The notes: generated by a model not told the origin, from the letters alone. A stretch of 64,000 bases of DNA from Pseudomonas indica NBRC 103045 (GCF_002091635.1 NZ_BDAC01000008.1:1-64000); one strand, 5' to 3'; shown: positions 34,125-43,573, counted from the first letter of the stretch. Program-made: numbers and translations.

Positions 34125-34549
34125 GCGCCCCACGACTGCTGCTTGGTTTCGACTACGGCACCAAGCAGATCGGCGTAGCGGTCGGCCAGGCGGTCACCGG
34201 GCAAGCCCGCGAACTGTGCGTGCTGAAAGCGCAGAACGGCGTACCGGACTGGCAAAAGGTGGAAGCGTTGATTCGCGAATGGCAGCCGGACGCCATCGTC
34301 GTCGGCCTGCCGCTGAACATGGATGGCACCCCCAGCGACATGAGCGAGCGTGCGGAGAAGTTCGCCCGCCGCCTGCACGGCCGCTTCAATCTGCCCGTAC
34401 ACACCCACGACGAACGGTTGACCACCTTCGAAGCCAAAGGCCAGCGCCTGGCCCAGGGCCAGCGGGGCGGTTACCGCGAGCGTCCGGTGGATGCCCTGGC
34501 GGCAGCACTATTGCTGGAAGGCTGGCTCGCCGAACACAGCAACGGTTGA
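34121..34549 (+). CDS. ruvX: Pre-16S rRNA nuclease / putative Holliday junction resolvase YqgF
   Basis: The 142-residue RNase H-fold protein has the acidic motif in LLGFDYGTKQIGVAVGQ, IVVGLPLNMDGT in the middle and the C-terminal DALAAALLLEGWL. The family matures the 5' end of 16S rRNA and has been proposed to process Holliday junctions. The start overlaps the algH stop (ATGA). The spacing to pyrR is 72 bases with a fresh Shine-Dalgarno, so pyrR may have its own promoter. Confidence 0.93.
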   Translation: MSAPRLLLGFDYGTKQIGVAVGQAVTGQARELCVLKAQNGVPDWQKVEALIREWQPDAIVVGLPLNMDGTPSDMSERAEKFARRLHGRFNLPVHTHDERLTTFEAKGQRLAQGQRGGYRERPVDALAAALLLEGWLAEHSNG

Positions 34550-34621
34550 CCAGCAGCAGTCTTTCGACCGACGAAGCCTTTATCATGCGAGGGCACGCCG
34601 CGCCCGACCCAAGGAGAGCCC

Positions 34622-35137
34622 ATGACATTGCCGATTCCCGCCGAACTGCTGCCTGGGATGGCCACCGCACTGAAAACGCACCTGGCCAACCGCAAGATCA
34701 CCGAGCCCCGTTTCATCGGCATCCGCACCGGCGGCGTCTGGGTCGCCCAGGCTCTGTTGGACACCCTTGGCAGCCAGGAGCCGCTGGGCAGCCTGGACGT
34801 GTCGTTCTACCGCGACGATTTTACCCGCAACGGCCTGCATCCGCAGGTGAAGCCCTCGGCCCTGCCCTTCGAGATCGAAGACCAGCACCTGGTACTGATC
34901 GATGACGTATTGATGAGCGGCCGCACCATTCGCGCCGCGCTCAACGAACTGTTCGATTATGGCCGGCCCGCCAGCGTAACCCTCGTCTGCCTGCTGGATC
35001 TCAATGCCCGTGAGCTGCCGATCCGTCCCGACGTGGTCGGCGCCACCCTGTCGCTCGGCGAGGATGAGAGAGTAAAATTGCTCGGTCCGACGCCGCTCAC
35101 CCTCGAGCTTCAGACCCTCGCCCCCGCCGACCATTGA
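34622..35137 (+). CDS. pyrR: Bifunctional pyr operon regulator / uracil phosphoribosyltransferase
   Basis: The 171-residue type I phosphoribosyltransferase contains the PRPP-binding loop [17 protein letters not shown] near residues 94-110 and a [13 protein letters not shown] block. In Bacillus PyrR attenuates the pyr operon by RNA binding; in Pseudomonas it is retained upstream of pyrB but its RNA-binding role is less certain. I see no obvious PyrR-binding anti-antiterminator in the short spacer. A good AAGGAGA precedes the ATG. pyrB follows after 13 bases. Confidence 0.93.
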   Translation: MTLPIPAELLPGMATALKTHLANRKITEPRFIGIRTGGVWVAQALLDTLGSQEPLGSLDVSFYRDDFTRNGLHPQVKPSALPFEIEDQHLVLIDDVLMSGRTIRAALNELFDYGRPASVTLVCLLDLNARELPIRPDVVGATLSLGEDERVKLLGPTPLTLELQTLAPADH

Positions 35138-35150
35138 AAGAGTCCCCGCG

Positions 35151-36161
35151 ATGACGCCGACCGACGCCAAGCGCCCGCTGCAGCTCAACGACCAGGGCCA
35201 GCTGCGCCACTTCCTCTCGCTCGACGGCCTGCCCCGCGAGCTGCTGACCGAAATCCTCGATACCGCCGATTCCTTCCTGGAAATCGGCACCCGCGCCGTG
35301 AAAAAGGTCCCTCTGCTGCGCGGCAAGACGGTGTGCAACGTGTTCTTCGAGAACTCGACACGCACCCGCACCACCTTCGAGCTGGCAGCCCAGCGCCTGT
35401 CCGCCGACGTGATCACGCTCAACGTGTCCACGTCCTCCACCAGCAAGGGCGAGACGCTCTTCGACACGCTGCGCAACCTGGAAGCCATGGCCGCCGACAT
35501 GTTCGTCGTCCGTCATGCCGATTCCGGCGCGGCGCACTTCATCGCCGAGCATGTTTGCCCCGACGTGGCAATCATCAACGGCGGCGACGGCCGTCATGCG
35601 CACCCGACCCAGGGCATGCTCGACATGCTCACCATTCGCCGGCACAAGGGCAGCTTCGAGAATCTCTCGGTGGCCATCGTCGGCGACATCCTGCATTCCC
35701 GGGTCGCCCGCTCGAACATGCTGGCGCTGAAAACCCTGGGCTGCCCGGATATTCGCGTGATCGGTCCGAAGACACTGCTGCCCATCGGCATCGAGCAATA
35801 TGGCGTCCGCGTTTTCACCGACCTCGCCGAGGGGCTCAAGGACGTTGACGTGGTGATCATGCTGCGCCTGCAACGGGAGCGTATGCAGGGCGGCCTGCTG
35901 CCCAGCGAGGGCGAGTTCTACCGACTCTATGGCCTGACCACCGCGCGTCTCGCACTGGCCAAGCCGGAGGCGTTGGTCATGCACCCGGGGCCGATCAACC
36001 GCGGCGTGGAGATCGAGTCCGCGGTGGCCGACGGCCCACAGTCGGTGATCCTCAACCAGGTCACCTACGGCATCGCGATCCGCATGGCGGTCCTGTCCAT
36101 GGCCATGAGCGGCCAGGCCGCACAACGTCAACTGAATCAGGAAGCCGAGGAGCAGAACTGA
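35151..36161 (+). CDS. pyrB: Aspartate carbamoyltransferase catalytic subunit
   Basis: The 336-residue enzyme condenses carbamoyl phosphate and aspartate, the first committed step of pyrimidine synthesis. It shows the carbamoyl-phosphate-binding [12 protein letters not shown], the HPTQGMLDM block and [11 protein letters not shown] near the C-terminus. A longer N-terminal extension of about 20 residues is typical of Pseudomonas ATCase, where it contributes to nucleotide regulation. Its stop overlaps the pyrC' start by one base (TGATG). The enzyme is a dodecamer with PyrC' in this genus. Confidence 0.96.
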   Translation: MTPTDAKRPLQLNDQGQLRHFLSLDGLPRELLTEILDTADSFLEIGTRAVKKVPLLRGKTVCNVFFENSTRTRTTFELAAQRLSADVITLNVSTSSTSKGETLFDTLRNLEAMAADMFVVRHADSGAAHFIAEHVCPDVAIINGGDGRHAHPTQGMLDMLTIRRHKGSFENLSVAIVGDILHSRVARSNMLALKTLGCPDIRVIGPKTLLPIGIEQYGVRVFTDLAEGLKDVDVVIMLRLQRERMQGGLLPSEGEFYRLYGLTTARLALAKPEALVMHPGPINRGVEIESAVADGPQSVILNQVTYGIAIRMAVLSMAMSGQAAQRQLNQEAEEQN

Positions 36162-37435
36162 TGCGAACCCAGATTCTCGGCGCCCGCGTCATCGACCCTG
36201 CCAGCGGCCTGGACCAGCTCGCCAATCTCTATCTGGAGGGCGGCAAGATCATCTCGATTGGCCAGGCGCCGGCCGGTTTCGAAGCCGACCGCACCATCGA
36301 TGCCTCCGGACTGATCGTCGCTCCCGGGCTGGTCGACCTTTCCGTCGCCCTGCGCGAGCCGGGCTACAGCCGCAAGGGCAATATTGCCAGCGAAACCCTG
36401 GCCGCGGCGGCAGGAGGCGTTACCAGCCTGTGCTGCCCGCCACTGACCCGCCCGATCCTGGATACGCCGGCGGTCGCCGAACTGATCCTCGACCGGGCGC
36501 AGGAAGCCGGCCATACCAAGGTGTTCCCCATCGGTGCCCTGAGCAAAGGCTTGGCAGGCGAGCAACTGGCCGAACTGGTCGCTCTGCGCGATGCCGGCTG
36601 CGTGGCCTTCGGCAACGGCCTGAACAACTTCGCCAACAACCGCACCCTGCGCCGTGCGCTGGAGTACGCGGCCACTTTCCAGTTGACCGTGGTCTTCCAC
36701 TCCCAGGACGCCTCTCTCGCGGAAGGCGGCCTTGCCCATGAAGGCCCCACCGCCGGCTTCCTCGGCCTTGCCGGCATTCCCGAAACGGCGGAAACCGTGG
36801 CCTTGGCCCGCGATCTGCTGCTGGTCGAGCAGACCGGCGTACGCGCCCACTTCAGTCAACTGACCAGCGCGCGCGGCGCCCAGATGATCGCCGATGCCCA
36901 GGCCCGCGGGCTGCCGGTGACCGCCGACGTGGCGCTTTATCAACTCATCCTGACCGACGAGACACTGGAAGGCTTTTCCAGCCTCTACCACGTCCAACCG
37001 CCGCTGCGTACCCGTGCGGACCGCGATGGACTGCGCGAGGCGGTGAAAAGCGGGGTGATCCAGGCCATCGCCAGTCACCACCAGCCCCATGAAGCAGATG
37101 CCAAGCTGGCCCCGTTCGGTGCGACCGAACCCGGTATCAGCAGCGTCGAACTGCTGTTGCCGCTGGCAATGACCCTGGTGGAGGACGGCCTGCTCGACCT
37201 GCCGACCCTGCTGATGCGGCTCACCGCCGGCCCGGCGAAAGCCCTGCGCCTGCCTGCCGGCCGCCTCGCCGCCGGCGCACCGGCCGATCTCGTTCTGTTC
37301 GACCCCAACGCCTCCACACTGGCCGGGGAAGCCTGGTACTCCAAAGGCGAAAACTGCCCGTTCATCGGTCATTGCCTGCCGAGCAATGTGCGCTACACCT
37401 TGGTGGACGGTCGCATCAGCTACCAGGCCGAATAG
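36161..37435 (+). CDS. pyrC': Inactive dihydroorotase homologue, ATCase structural subunit (PyrC')
   Basis: The 424-residue amidohydrolase-fold protein lacks the metal-binding HxH of active dihydroorotase: the equivalent stretch here reads PGLVDLSVALREPG instead of the usual D-x-H-x-H-x-R. It is thus expected to be catalytically dead and to act as the structural partner of PyrB, as established for Pseudomonas ATCase holoenzyme. The rest of the fold is kept (ETLAAAAGGVTSLCCPP, ADLVLFDP). One-base overlap with pyrB supports coupled synthesis at equal stoichiometry. Active dihydroorotases are encoded elsewhere. Confidence 0.93.
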   Translation: MRTQILGARVIDPASGLDQLANLYLEGGKIISIGQAPAGFEADRTIDASGLIVAPGLVDLSVALREPGYSRKGNIASETLAAAAGGVTSLCCPPLTRPILDTPAVAELILDRAQEAGHTKVFPIGALSKGLAGEQLAELVALRDAGCVAFGNGLNNFANNRTLRRALEYAATFQLTVVFHSQDASLAEGGLAHEGPTAGFLGLAGIPETAETVALARDLLLVEQTGVRAHFSQLTSARGAQMIADAQARGLPVTADVALYQLILTDETLEGFSSLYHVQPPLRTRADRDGLREAVKSGVIQAIASHHQPHEADAKLAPFGATEPGISSVELLLPLAMTLVEDGLLDLPTLLMRLTAGPAKALRLPAGRLAAGAPADLVLFDPNASTLAGEAWYSKGENCPFIGHCLPSNVRYTLVDGRISYQAE

Positions 37436-37502
37436 CCGGCAAGGTAACGAAACGGCTCATTCGCGACAGGATACCTGCAGTGAATGAGCCCCCTTTCTCG
37501 AA

Positions 37503-37901
37503 TCAGCCACGCCCTGCGTTACGCTCGGATACCTGTTCGTTCAGGGTCCAGAAGTCATACAGCACGCCCAGCATGAAAAGGCCGCCGGTGAACAGGTAGA
37601 GGATCCCGGTGATCCACTTGCCCTGGTACATCCGGTGCACGCCGAAGACCCCGAGGAAGGTCAGCAGAATCCAGGCCACGTTATAGTCCAGGCCGCCTGC
37701 GGTGTAACGCTGGTCAGCCTCCCGGTCCATCGAAGGGATCAGGAACAGGTCGATGATCCAGCCGACGAACAACAAGCCAAGGGTAAAGAACCAGATCGTC
37801 CCCGTGACGGGTTTGCCGTAGTAGAAACGGTGCGAACCGAGAAAGCCGAAGATCCACAGCAGGTAACCGATGGCCTTGCTATGGGTGTCCTGGGTCTGCA
37901 T
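37503..37901 (-). CDS. TM2-domain membrane protein
   Basis: The 132-residue membrane protein is built from two TM2-like units. The first has AIGYLLWIFGFLGSHRFYYGK and a following helix ending in DLFLIP; the second has WILLTFLGVFGVHRMYQGK and ends in LYDFWTL. The G-x-H-R-(F/M)-Y-x-G-K motif is the TM2 signature, here present twice. The ATG at 37901 has GGAGG upstream; the much longer frame to 38699 runs antisense through the neighbouring gene and is rejected. The role of bacterial TM2 proteins is unknown. Confidence 0.88.
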   Translation of the reverse strand: MQTQDTHSKAIGYLLWIFGFLGSHRFYYGKPVTGTIWFFTLGLLFVGWIIDLFLIPSMDREADQRYTAGGLDYNVAWILLTFLGVFGVHRMYQGKWITGILYLFTGGLFMLGVLYDFWTLNEQVSERNAGRG

Positions 37902-38138
37902 GACTGCCTCCTGCAGTGTTGGAACGATGGATCGACAAGCGGCACGGAGTTTCGCCAACCGGCCGCCAGAACGGAGCGAGCACCATAACAGAGCGGCTGA
38001 AGCGATCAAGGCTCGTACGGCAACGGCATTTTTTCGCGCGAAGCAGACAACCCACCCCCGTTTCGAATCGACGAATGGGCCGTTGGGGCTAAAAAAACCT
38101 GTTATAAAGTTGCGCGAATTTTGACCAAGCCCGTACTT

Positions 38139-38669
38139 ATGCGTTTCTTCATCCTGACAGGTCTGCTTGCCTGCCTGCTTCTGCCGCCAATGGCAGGGGC
38201 GACCAACCGCCATAAGCTGCTGCATCCCGCGGACTCGGTGCATCTCGCGGCGCGCCAGAGCAGCGATGTATTGAGCCGTGCCGTGAACAGTCTCGGTACG
38301 CCTTATCGCTGGGGCGGCACCACGCCCGAGAAAGGTTTCGACTGCAGCGGACTGGTGAAATATGCCTTCGGCGAGATCGACGACGTCGAGCTGCCGCGCA
38401 CTTCCAGCGCCATGGCCAGGTCCGGCGGAAAACAGGTCTCGCGCAACCAACTGCAACCAGGCGATCTGCTGTTCTTCAGGCTGAGAAGCCGCCGTATCGA
38501 TCACGTGGCCATCTACCTGGGCGGCGACCGCTTCATCCATGCACCGCGCCGCGGAAAGGCCGTGAGCATCGACACCCTGGAGAAGCCCTTCTGGAAGCGT
38601 CACTACGTCATGGCGAAACGCGTACTGCCCGCCATCCCGGTGGATGAGCCGGCGCTGACCTCGCGTTGA
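38139..38669 (+). CDS. NlpC/P60-family peptidoglycan endopeptidase
   Basis: The product is about 176 residues with a signal peptide (FFILTGLLACLLLPPMAGA; no lipobox cysteine at the end, so likely soluble periplasmic). The NlpC/P60 catalytic Cys is in KGFDCSGLVKYAF, with the His in RIDHVAIYLGG and a third polar residue in FIHAPRRGK. Such enzymes cleave the gamma-D-Glu to diaminopimelate bond in peptide stems. The start could be the ATG at 38139 or a TTG at 38121; ATG is preferred. It is convergent with pilU, and a TATAAA lies about 35 bases upstream. Confidence 0.9.
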   Translation: MRFFILTGLLACLLLPPMAGATNRHKLLHPADSVHLAARQSSDVLSRAVNSLGTPYRWGGTTPEKGFDCSGLVKYAFGEIDDVELPRTSSAMARSGGKQVSRNQLQPGDLLFFRLRSRRIDHVAIYLGGDRFIHAPRRGKAVSIDTLEKPFWKRHYVMAKRVLPAIPVDEPALTSR

Positions 38670-38717
38670 CTCGATGATTCCACGGCGCCCGACCGACAAT
38701 GGGCGCCGTTCGGCCCG

Positions 38718-39863
38718 TCAGCGGAAGCGCCGCCCCGGATCCTCTTCACTGACCTCCAGGCTCAAACCCTGGCTAATGCTGGTCAGGTGATCGCCGTCCG
38801 TTTCCGAACCCAGCTTGATCATCAGACGCAGGTCGTTGGCCGAGTCGGCGTGGGCCAGTGCGTCTTCGTAGGTGATTTCGCCCTGGGTATAGAGCTGGTA
38901 GAGCGCCTGGTCGAAGGTCTGCATACCCTGCTCGGTGGAGCGCTTCATCAACCCCTTGAGTTCGTGTACTTCGCCCTTGCGGATCAGGTCGGCGGCCAGC
39001 GGGGTATTGATCAGCACCTCGATCACTGCACGACGACCCTTGCCATCCGGAGTCGGGATCAGTTGCTGGGCAACGATCGCCTTGAGGTTCAGCGAGAGGT
39101 CCATCCAGACCTGCTGCTGACGATCAGCCGGGAAGAAGTTGATGATGCGGTCCAGCGCCTGGTTCGCGTTGTTGGCGTGCAGGGTCGCCAGGCACAGGTG
39201 ACCAGTCTCGGCGAAGGCCACCGCATAGTCCATGGTTTCGCGGGTACGCACCTCACCAATCAGGATCACGTCGGGCGCCTGGCGCAGGGTGTTCTTCAGC
39301 GCCACTTCGAAAGACTCGGTATCGATACCGACTTCGCGCTGGGTGACGATGCAGTTCTGGTGCTGGTGGATGTATTCGATCGGGTCTTCGATGGAGATGA
39401 TGTGGCCGCTGCTGTTCTTGTTACGGTAGCCGATCATCGCCGCCAGCGAGGTGGACTTACCGGTACCCGTGGCACCGACGAACAGCACCAGACCGCGCTT
39501 GGTCATCGCCAGTTTTTTCAGCACGTCCGGTAACTTGAGGTCTTCCAGCGTCGGGATGTTGGTCTCGATGCGACGCAGTACCATACCCGCGAGGTTGCGC
39601 TGATAGAAGGCGCTGACCCGGAAACGGCCGATGCCGCGTGCGCTGATGGCGAAGTTGCACTCATGATTCTCGGTGAATTCGCGACGCTGCTGCTCGTTCA
39701 TCACCCCATGCACGGTTTCCCGGGTCTGCTCGGGGGACATAGCGTTCTTGGTCACCGGCATGATCTTGCCGTTCACCTTCATCGACGGCGGCACACCGGC
39801 GGTGATGAAAAGATCGGAACCACCCTTTTCCACCATCAGGCGCAGCAGCTTCTCGAATTCCAT
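38718..39863 (-). CDS. pilU: Type IV pilus retraction ATPase PilU
   Basis: The 381-residue PilT-like ATPase has Walker A FVGATGTGKSTSLAAM near residues 130-145, an Asp box with SIEDPIEYIH, Walker B LIGEVRTRETM, and a His box in HLCLATLHANNANQALDR. PilU supports PilT-driven retraction under load and cannot retract pili alone. It is downstream of pilT with a 106-base gap. The C-terminal tail beyond residue 340 (acidic, ending GRRFR) is typical of PilU and absent from PilT. Confidence 0.96.
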   Translation of the reverse strand: MEFEKLLRLMVEKGGSDLFITAGVPPSMKVNGKIMPVTKNAMSPEQTRETVHGVMNEQQRREFTENHECNFAISARGIGRFRVSAFYQRNLAGMVLRRIETNIPTLEDLKLPDVLKKLAMTKRGLVLFVGATGTGKSTSLAAMIGYRNKNSSGHIISIEDPIEYIHQHQNCIVTQREVGIDTESFEVALKNTLRQAPDVILIGEVRTRETMDYAVAFAETGHLCLATLHANNANQALDRIINFFPADRQQQVWMDLSLNLKAIVAQQLIPTPDGKGRRAVIEVLINTPLAADLIRKGEVHELKGLMKRSTEQGMQTFDQALYQLYTQGEITYEDALAHADSANDLRLMIKLGSETDGDHLTSISQGLSLEVSEEDPGRRFR

Positions 39864-39969
39864 AGGTTTCTCGCCTAGCTGTTTGGTTGCTGTTCACCGC
39901 AACGTTCTTCCCGTCGGCTCGTTGCCGATGAGCGCCCTGCGGCAGGGGAAGCGGGCGCGCCGCCTCCGG

Positions 39970-41004
39970 TCAGAAGTTCTCCGGCGCCTTCGCCTTCTCG
40001 CGGGCAGCCTCGCGGCTGACCAGGCCCTTGGCGACCAGGTTCTTCAGGCACATGTCGAGCGTCTGCATGCCTAGGGAGCCGCCGGTCTGGATCGACGAGT
40101 ACATCTGCGCGACCTTGTCTTCGCGGATCAGGTTACGGATCGCCGGGGTACCGATCATGATCTCGTGGGCCGCAACCCGGCCACCGCCGATCTTCTTCAG
40201 CAGCGTCTGGGAAATTACCGCTTGCAACGACTCGGAGAGCATCGAGCGAACCATCGACTTTTCCTCGGCGGGGAACACGTCGACCACCCGGTCGATGGTC
40301 TTGGCCGCGGAGGTGGTGTGCAGGGTACCGAATACCAGGTGACCGGTTTCCGCGGCGGTCAGCGCCAGTCGGATGGTTTCCAGGTCACGCATCTCACCCA
40401 CCAGAATGATGTCCGGGTCTTCCCGGAGTGCCGAGCGCAGGGCTTCGGAGAAGCCCAGGGTGTCGCGATGCACCTCGCGCTGGTTGACCAGGCACTTCTT
40501 CGATTCGTGAACGAATTCGATCGGGTCTTCGATGGTCAGGATGTGGTGGTACTTGGTGTTGTTCAGGTAGTCGAGCATCGCCGCCAAGGTGGTGGACTTG
40601 CCCGAACCGGTGGGGCCGGTCACCAGCACAAGGCCGCGCGGCACGTCGGTGATCTTCTTGAACACTTCGCCCATGCCCAGGTCTTCCATGCTCAGGACCT
40701 TGGAAGGAATGGTCCGGAACACCGCGCCCGCGCCACGGTTCTGATTGAAGGCGTTGACCCGGAAACGTGCCACGCCGGGGACTTCGAAGGAGAAGTCGGT
40801 CTCCAGGAACTCCTCGTAATCCTTGCGCTGCTTGTCGTTCATGATGTCGTAGATCAGCGCGTGAACCTGCTTGTGATCCATGGCGGGCAGGTTGATCCGG
40901 CGCACATCGCCGTCGACGCGGATCATCGGCGGCAGACCGGCAGAGAGATGCAGGTCCGAAGCGCCTTGCTTGGCGCTGAAGGCAAGCAACTCGGTGATAT
41001 CCAT
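39970..41004 (-). CDS. pilT: Type IV pilus retraction ATPase PilT
   Basis: The 344-residue hexameric ATPase (PAO1: 344) depolymerises pilin to retract type IV pili. Motifs are Walker A VTGPTGSGKSTTLAAM near 130-145, TIEDPIEFVHE, Walker B ILVGEMRDLETI, His box HLVFGTLHTTSAAKTIDR and the PilT-specific AIRNLIREDKVAQM near 288-301. It acts at the cytoplasmic base of the pilus, downstream of Pil-Chp signalling. The ATG at 41004 follows GGGGAG. It is divergent from yggS across 71 bases. Confidence 0.97.
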   Translation of the reverse strand: MDITELLAFSAKQGASDLHLSAGLPPMIRVDGDVRRINLPAMDHKQVHALIYDIMNDKQRKDYEEFLETDFSFEVPGVARFRVNAFNQNRGAGAVFRTIPSKVLSMEDLGMGEVFKKITDVPRGLVLVTGPTGSGKSTTLAAMLDYLNNTKYHHILTIEDPIEFVHESKKCLVNQREVHRDTLGFSEALRSALREDPDIILVGEMRDLETIRLALTAAETGHLVFGTLHTTSAAKTIDRVVDVFPAEEKSMVRSMLSESLQAVISQTLLKKIGGGRVAAHEIMIGTPAIRNLIREDKVAQMYSSIQTGGSLGMQTLDMCLKNLVAKGLVSREAAREKAKAPENF

Positions 41005-41075
41005 TGGGACTCCCCAAAAACAGGCAAGCAGGTAGAATGCCGAACCCAGACGGGCTGGCCGCTAGAGCGCAGGTA

Positions 41076-41777
41076 ATGTCCACGATAGCAAAGAATATTG
41101 CAAAGGTCGGAGCTCGCATCCGTGAGGCGGCGCAAGCCTCGCAACGTGATTTTTCGACTATCGGTCTGCTCGCCGTGAGCAAGACCAAGCCCGCCGCCGC
41201 CATCCGCGAAGCCTACGCCGCGGGTTTGCGCGATTTTGGCGAAAACTACCTGCAGGAAGCCCTGGGCAAGCAGCAGGAACTCACCGATCTCGACCTCTGC
41301 TGGCACTTTATAGGTCCCATCCAGTCGAACAAGACCCGGGCCATCGCCGAACATTTCTCCTGGGTACACTCCGTGGATCGCCTGAAGATCGCTCAGCGCC
41401 TGTCCGAACAGCGACCCGCGCAGTTGCCCCCGCTCAACGTCTGCCTGCAAGTGAACGTCAGCGGCGAAGCCAGCAAGTCCGGCTGCGCTCCCGAAGAACT
41501 GCCCAACCTGGCCACCGCCGTCGCGCACCTGCCGCGACTCAGGCTGCGCGGCCTGATGGCGATTCCCGAGCCCACCGACGACACAGCCGCCCAGCATGCC
41601 GCCTTCGCCCGCCTGCGCGAACTGCAACAGGCCTTGAATATGCCGCTGGACACCCTATCCATGGGAATGAGCCACGATCTCGAGGCCGCCATCGCCGAAG
41701 GCGCGACCTGGGTCCGCATCGGCACCGCACTCTTCGGTGAGCGCGACTACGGCCGCGTCCCGCCACAGAATCCATAA
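41076..41777 (+). CDS. yggS: PLP homeostasis protein (YggS/PROSC family)
   Basis: The 233-residue PLP-binding TIM-barrel protein has LLAVSKTKPAAAIREAY containing the PLP lysine (near residue 36), GENYLQEA, WHFIGPIQSNKTRAIAE and SMGMSHDLEAAIAEGATWVRIGTALFG at the phosphate-binding end. It has no known enzymatic reaction and buffers pyridoxal phosphate, affecting amino-acid pools. The ATG at 41076 is preferred to the frame start at 41004. The order yggS-proC-yggT-yggU is conserved across gammaproteobacteria; proC follows after 14 bases. Confidence 0.94.
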   Translation: MSTIAKNIAKVGARIREAAQASQRDFSTIGLLAVSKTKPAAAIREAYAAGLRDFGENYLQEALGKQQELTDLDLCWHFIGPIQSNKTRAIAEHFSWVHSVDRLKIAQRLSEQRPAQLPPLNVCLQVNVSGEASKSGCAPEELPNLATAVAHLPRLRLRGLMAIPEPTDDTAAQHAAFARLRELQQALNMPLDTLSMGMSHDLEAAIAEGATWVRIGTALFGERDYGRVPPQNP

Positions 41778-41791
41778 AAGGAAGCCTTTAT

Positions 41792-42613
41792 ATGAGCACA
41801 CCCCGCATTGCCTTCGTTGGCGCCGGCAACATGGCCGCCAGCCTGATCGGCGGCCTGCGTGCCCAGGGCGTCGACGCAGCCCTGCTGCGCGCCAGCGATC
41901 CGGGCGCCGAACAACGCGCACGCATTTCCGCCGAACACGGAATCGAGGTATTCGCCGATAACGCTGACGCCGTGAGCGGAGCCGATGTGGTGGTGCTGTC
42001 GATCAAGCCGCAGGTCATGAAAACCGTCTGCCAAGCCCTGGCACCGAGCCTGCGCGATGGACAACTGATCGTCTCGATCGCTGCCGGCATCACTTGCGCC
42101 AGCCTGGAGAACTGGCTGGGCAACGACCGCCCCATCGTGCGCTGCATGCCGAACACCCCCGCCTTGTTGCGCGAAGGCGCCAGCGGGTTGTACGCCAATG
42201 CCAACGTGTCCGCCGTGCAACGCGAACAGGCCGAGCAGTTGCTCTCGGCGGTCGGATTGGCGCTGTGGCTGGACGAGGAACACCTGATCGACGCGGTTAC
42301 CGCCGTTTCCGGCAGCGGTCCCGCCTATTTCTTCCTGCTGGTCGAAGCGATGATCGCCGCCGGCGAAAAACTCGGCCTGCCGCACGAAACCGCCGCCCGC
42401 CTGACCCAGCAGACCGCCCTCGGCGCTGCGCGGATGGTGATCGGCAGCGACGTGGACGCCGCCGAATTGCGCCGCCGCGTCACCTCGCCGGCCGGCACCA
42501 CCGAGGCGGCGATCAAGACGTTCCAGGCCGGCGGTTTCGAAGCCCTGGTCGAGCAGGCGCTTGGCGCCGCTGCACGCCGCTCCGCCGAGCTGGCCGAACA
42601 ATTGGGTCAATAG
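41792..42613 (+). CDS. proC: Pyrroline-5-carboxylate reductase
   Basis: The 273-residue enzyme reduces pyrroline-5-carboxylate to proline with NAD(P)H. It shows the Rossmann start IAFVGAGNMAASLIGGL, a VVLSIKPQVM segment, CMPNTPALLREGASGLY, and the ProC signature AVSGSGPAYFFLLVEAMIAAG near residues 170-190. It forms part of the yggS-proC-yggT-yggU operon with short spacers. Confidence 0.97.
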   Translation: MSTPRIAFVGAGNMAASLIGGLRAQGVDAALLRASDPGAEQRARISAEHGIEVFADNADAVSGADVVVLSIKPQVMKTVCQALAPSLRDGQLIVSIAAGITCASLENWLGNDRPIVRCMPNTPALLREGASGLYANANVSAVQREQAEQLLSAVGLALWLDEEHLIDAVTAVSGSGPAYFFLLVEAMIAAGEKLGLPHETAARLTQQTALGAARMVIGSDVDAAELRRRVTSPAGTTEAAIKTFQAGGFEALVEQALGAAARRSAELAEQLGQ

Positions 42614-42622
42614 GAGCCTCGC

Positions 42623-43216
42623 ATGTCCGGATTCGCCGAAGCCCTCATCTATGTCATCCAGACGCTGGGCAGCCTGTATCTGCTGATCGTCCTGCTGCGC
42701 TTCATCCTGCAACTGGTCCGCGCCGACTTCTACAATCCGCTCAGCCAGTTCATCGTCCGCGCCACCCAGCCGTTGCTGCGCCCGATGCGACGGGTGATTC
42801 CCAGTTTCGCGGGGCTCGACCTGTCTTCGTTGCTGCTGGCGGTGCTGATCCAACTGCTGCTGATGGTCGTCACCCTGGTCCTGATGGGCTACGGCGTGGG
42901 CGGGTACCTGCTGCAACTGCTGGTCTGGTCGATCATTGCGGTCACCTCGCTGTTCCTCAAGGTGTTCTTCTTCGCCCTGATCGTCAGCGTCATCCTGTCC
43001 TGGGTCGCGCCCAGCAGCTACAATCCGGCCGCCCAACTGGTGAACCAGATCTGCGAACCCCTGCTGGCGCCGTTCCGCCGGATACTGCCGAACCTCGGCG
43101 GCCTGGATATCTCGCCGATCTTCGCCTTCATCGCGATCAACCTCATCGACCGCTTCGTGCTGGGGAACCTCGCGGTGATGACCGGCATGCCGAGAATCCT
43201 CAGCCCGTTCCTCTGA
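42623..43216 (+). CDS. YggT-family membrane protein
   Basis: The 197-residue integral membrane protein has two tandem YggT repeats. Each has a hydrophobic helix pair followed by a conserved block, F-YNPLSQFIVRATQPLLRPMRRVIP in the first and YNPAAQLVNQICEPLLAPFRRILP in the second (core NP-(A/L)-(S/A)-Q and PLL-P-RR). Function is not defined; the family has been tied to osmotic or cation tolerance. Its stop overlaps the yggU start by one base (TGATG). Confidence 0.93.
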   Translation: MSGFAEALIYVIQTLGSLYLLIVLLRFILQLVRADFYNPLSQFIVRATQPLLRPMRRVIPSFAGLDLSSLLLAVLIQLLLMVVTLVLMGYGVGGYLLQLLVWSIIAVTSLFLKVFFFALIVSVILSWVAPSSYNPAAQLVNQICEPLLAPFRRILPNLGGLDISPIFAFIAINLIDRFVLGNLAVMTGMPRILSPFL

Positions 43217-43512
43217 TGAGCTATTTCCGCTGGGATGGCGAGGACCTGATCCTCGACTGCCACCTGCAGCCCAAGGCGAGCCGCGACGAGTTCGCCGGGC
43301 TGCACGGTGAGCGCCTGAAAATCCGCCTCACCGCCCCGCCGGTGGAAGGCAAGGCCAACGCCCACCTGCTGGCATTCCTCGGTATGGCCTTCGGTGTCGC
43401 CAAGAGCCAGGTCCGCCTGGAGAGCGGCGAACTGAACCGGCAGAAGCGAGTGCGCATCCTGTCGCCGAAGCAACTGCCCGACCTGCCCGGACTGACCATT
43501 CGTTCCCCTTGA
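43216..43512 (+). CDS. DUF167 / YggU-family protein
   Basis: The 98-residue protein carries the DUF167 pattern: LILDCHLQPKASRDEFAGL, RLKIRLTAPPVEGKANAHLL and a C-terminal QKRVRI. Small cytoplasmic alpha/beta fold, function unknown. Overlap with the yggT stop implies coupling. It ends the yggS-proC-yggT-yggU operon, and a new promoter follows 34 bases later. Confidence 0.93.
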   Translation: MSYFRWDGEDLILDCHLQPKASRDEFAGLHGERLKIRLTAPPVEGKANAHLLAFLGMAFGVAKSQVRLESGELNRQKRVRILSPKQLPDLPGLTIRSP

Positions 43513-43545
43513 CCAACCATAAGGCGGGACTGTGATGTATCCGAA

Positions 43546-43573
43546 TTGACGCAAAACGCATCCATCGCATAAT
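43546..43573 (+). promoter_or_regulatory. Sigma70 promoter for the dynamin-like gene
   Basis: TTGACG (43546-43551) and CATAAT (43568-43573) are spaced by 16 bases. Initiation near 43580 would give a leader of about 130 bases that contains two small hairpins, GCCTT-TC-AAGGC (near 43612) and CGACATG-CCT-CATGTCG (near 43629). Confidence 0.65.
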
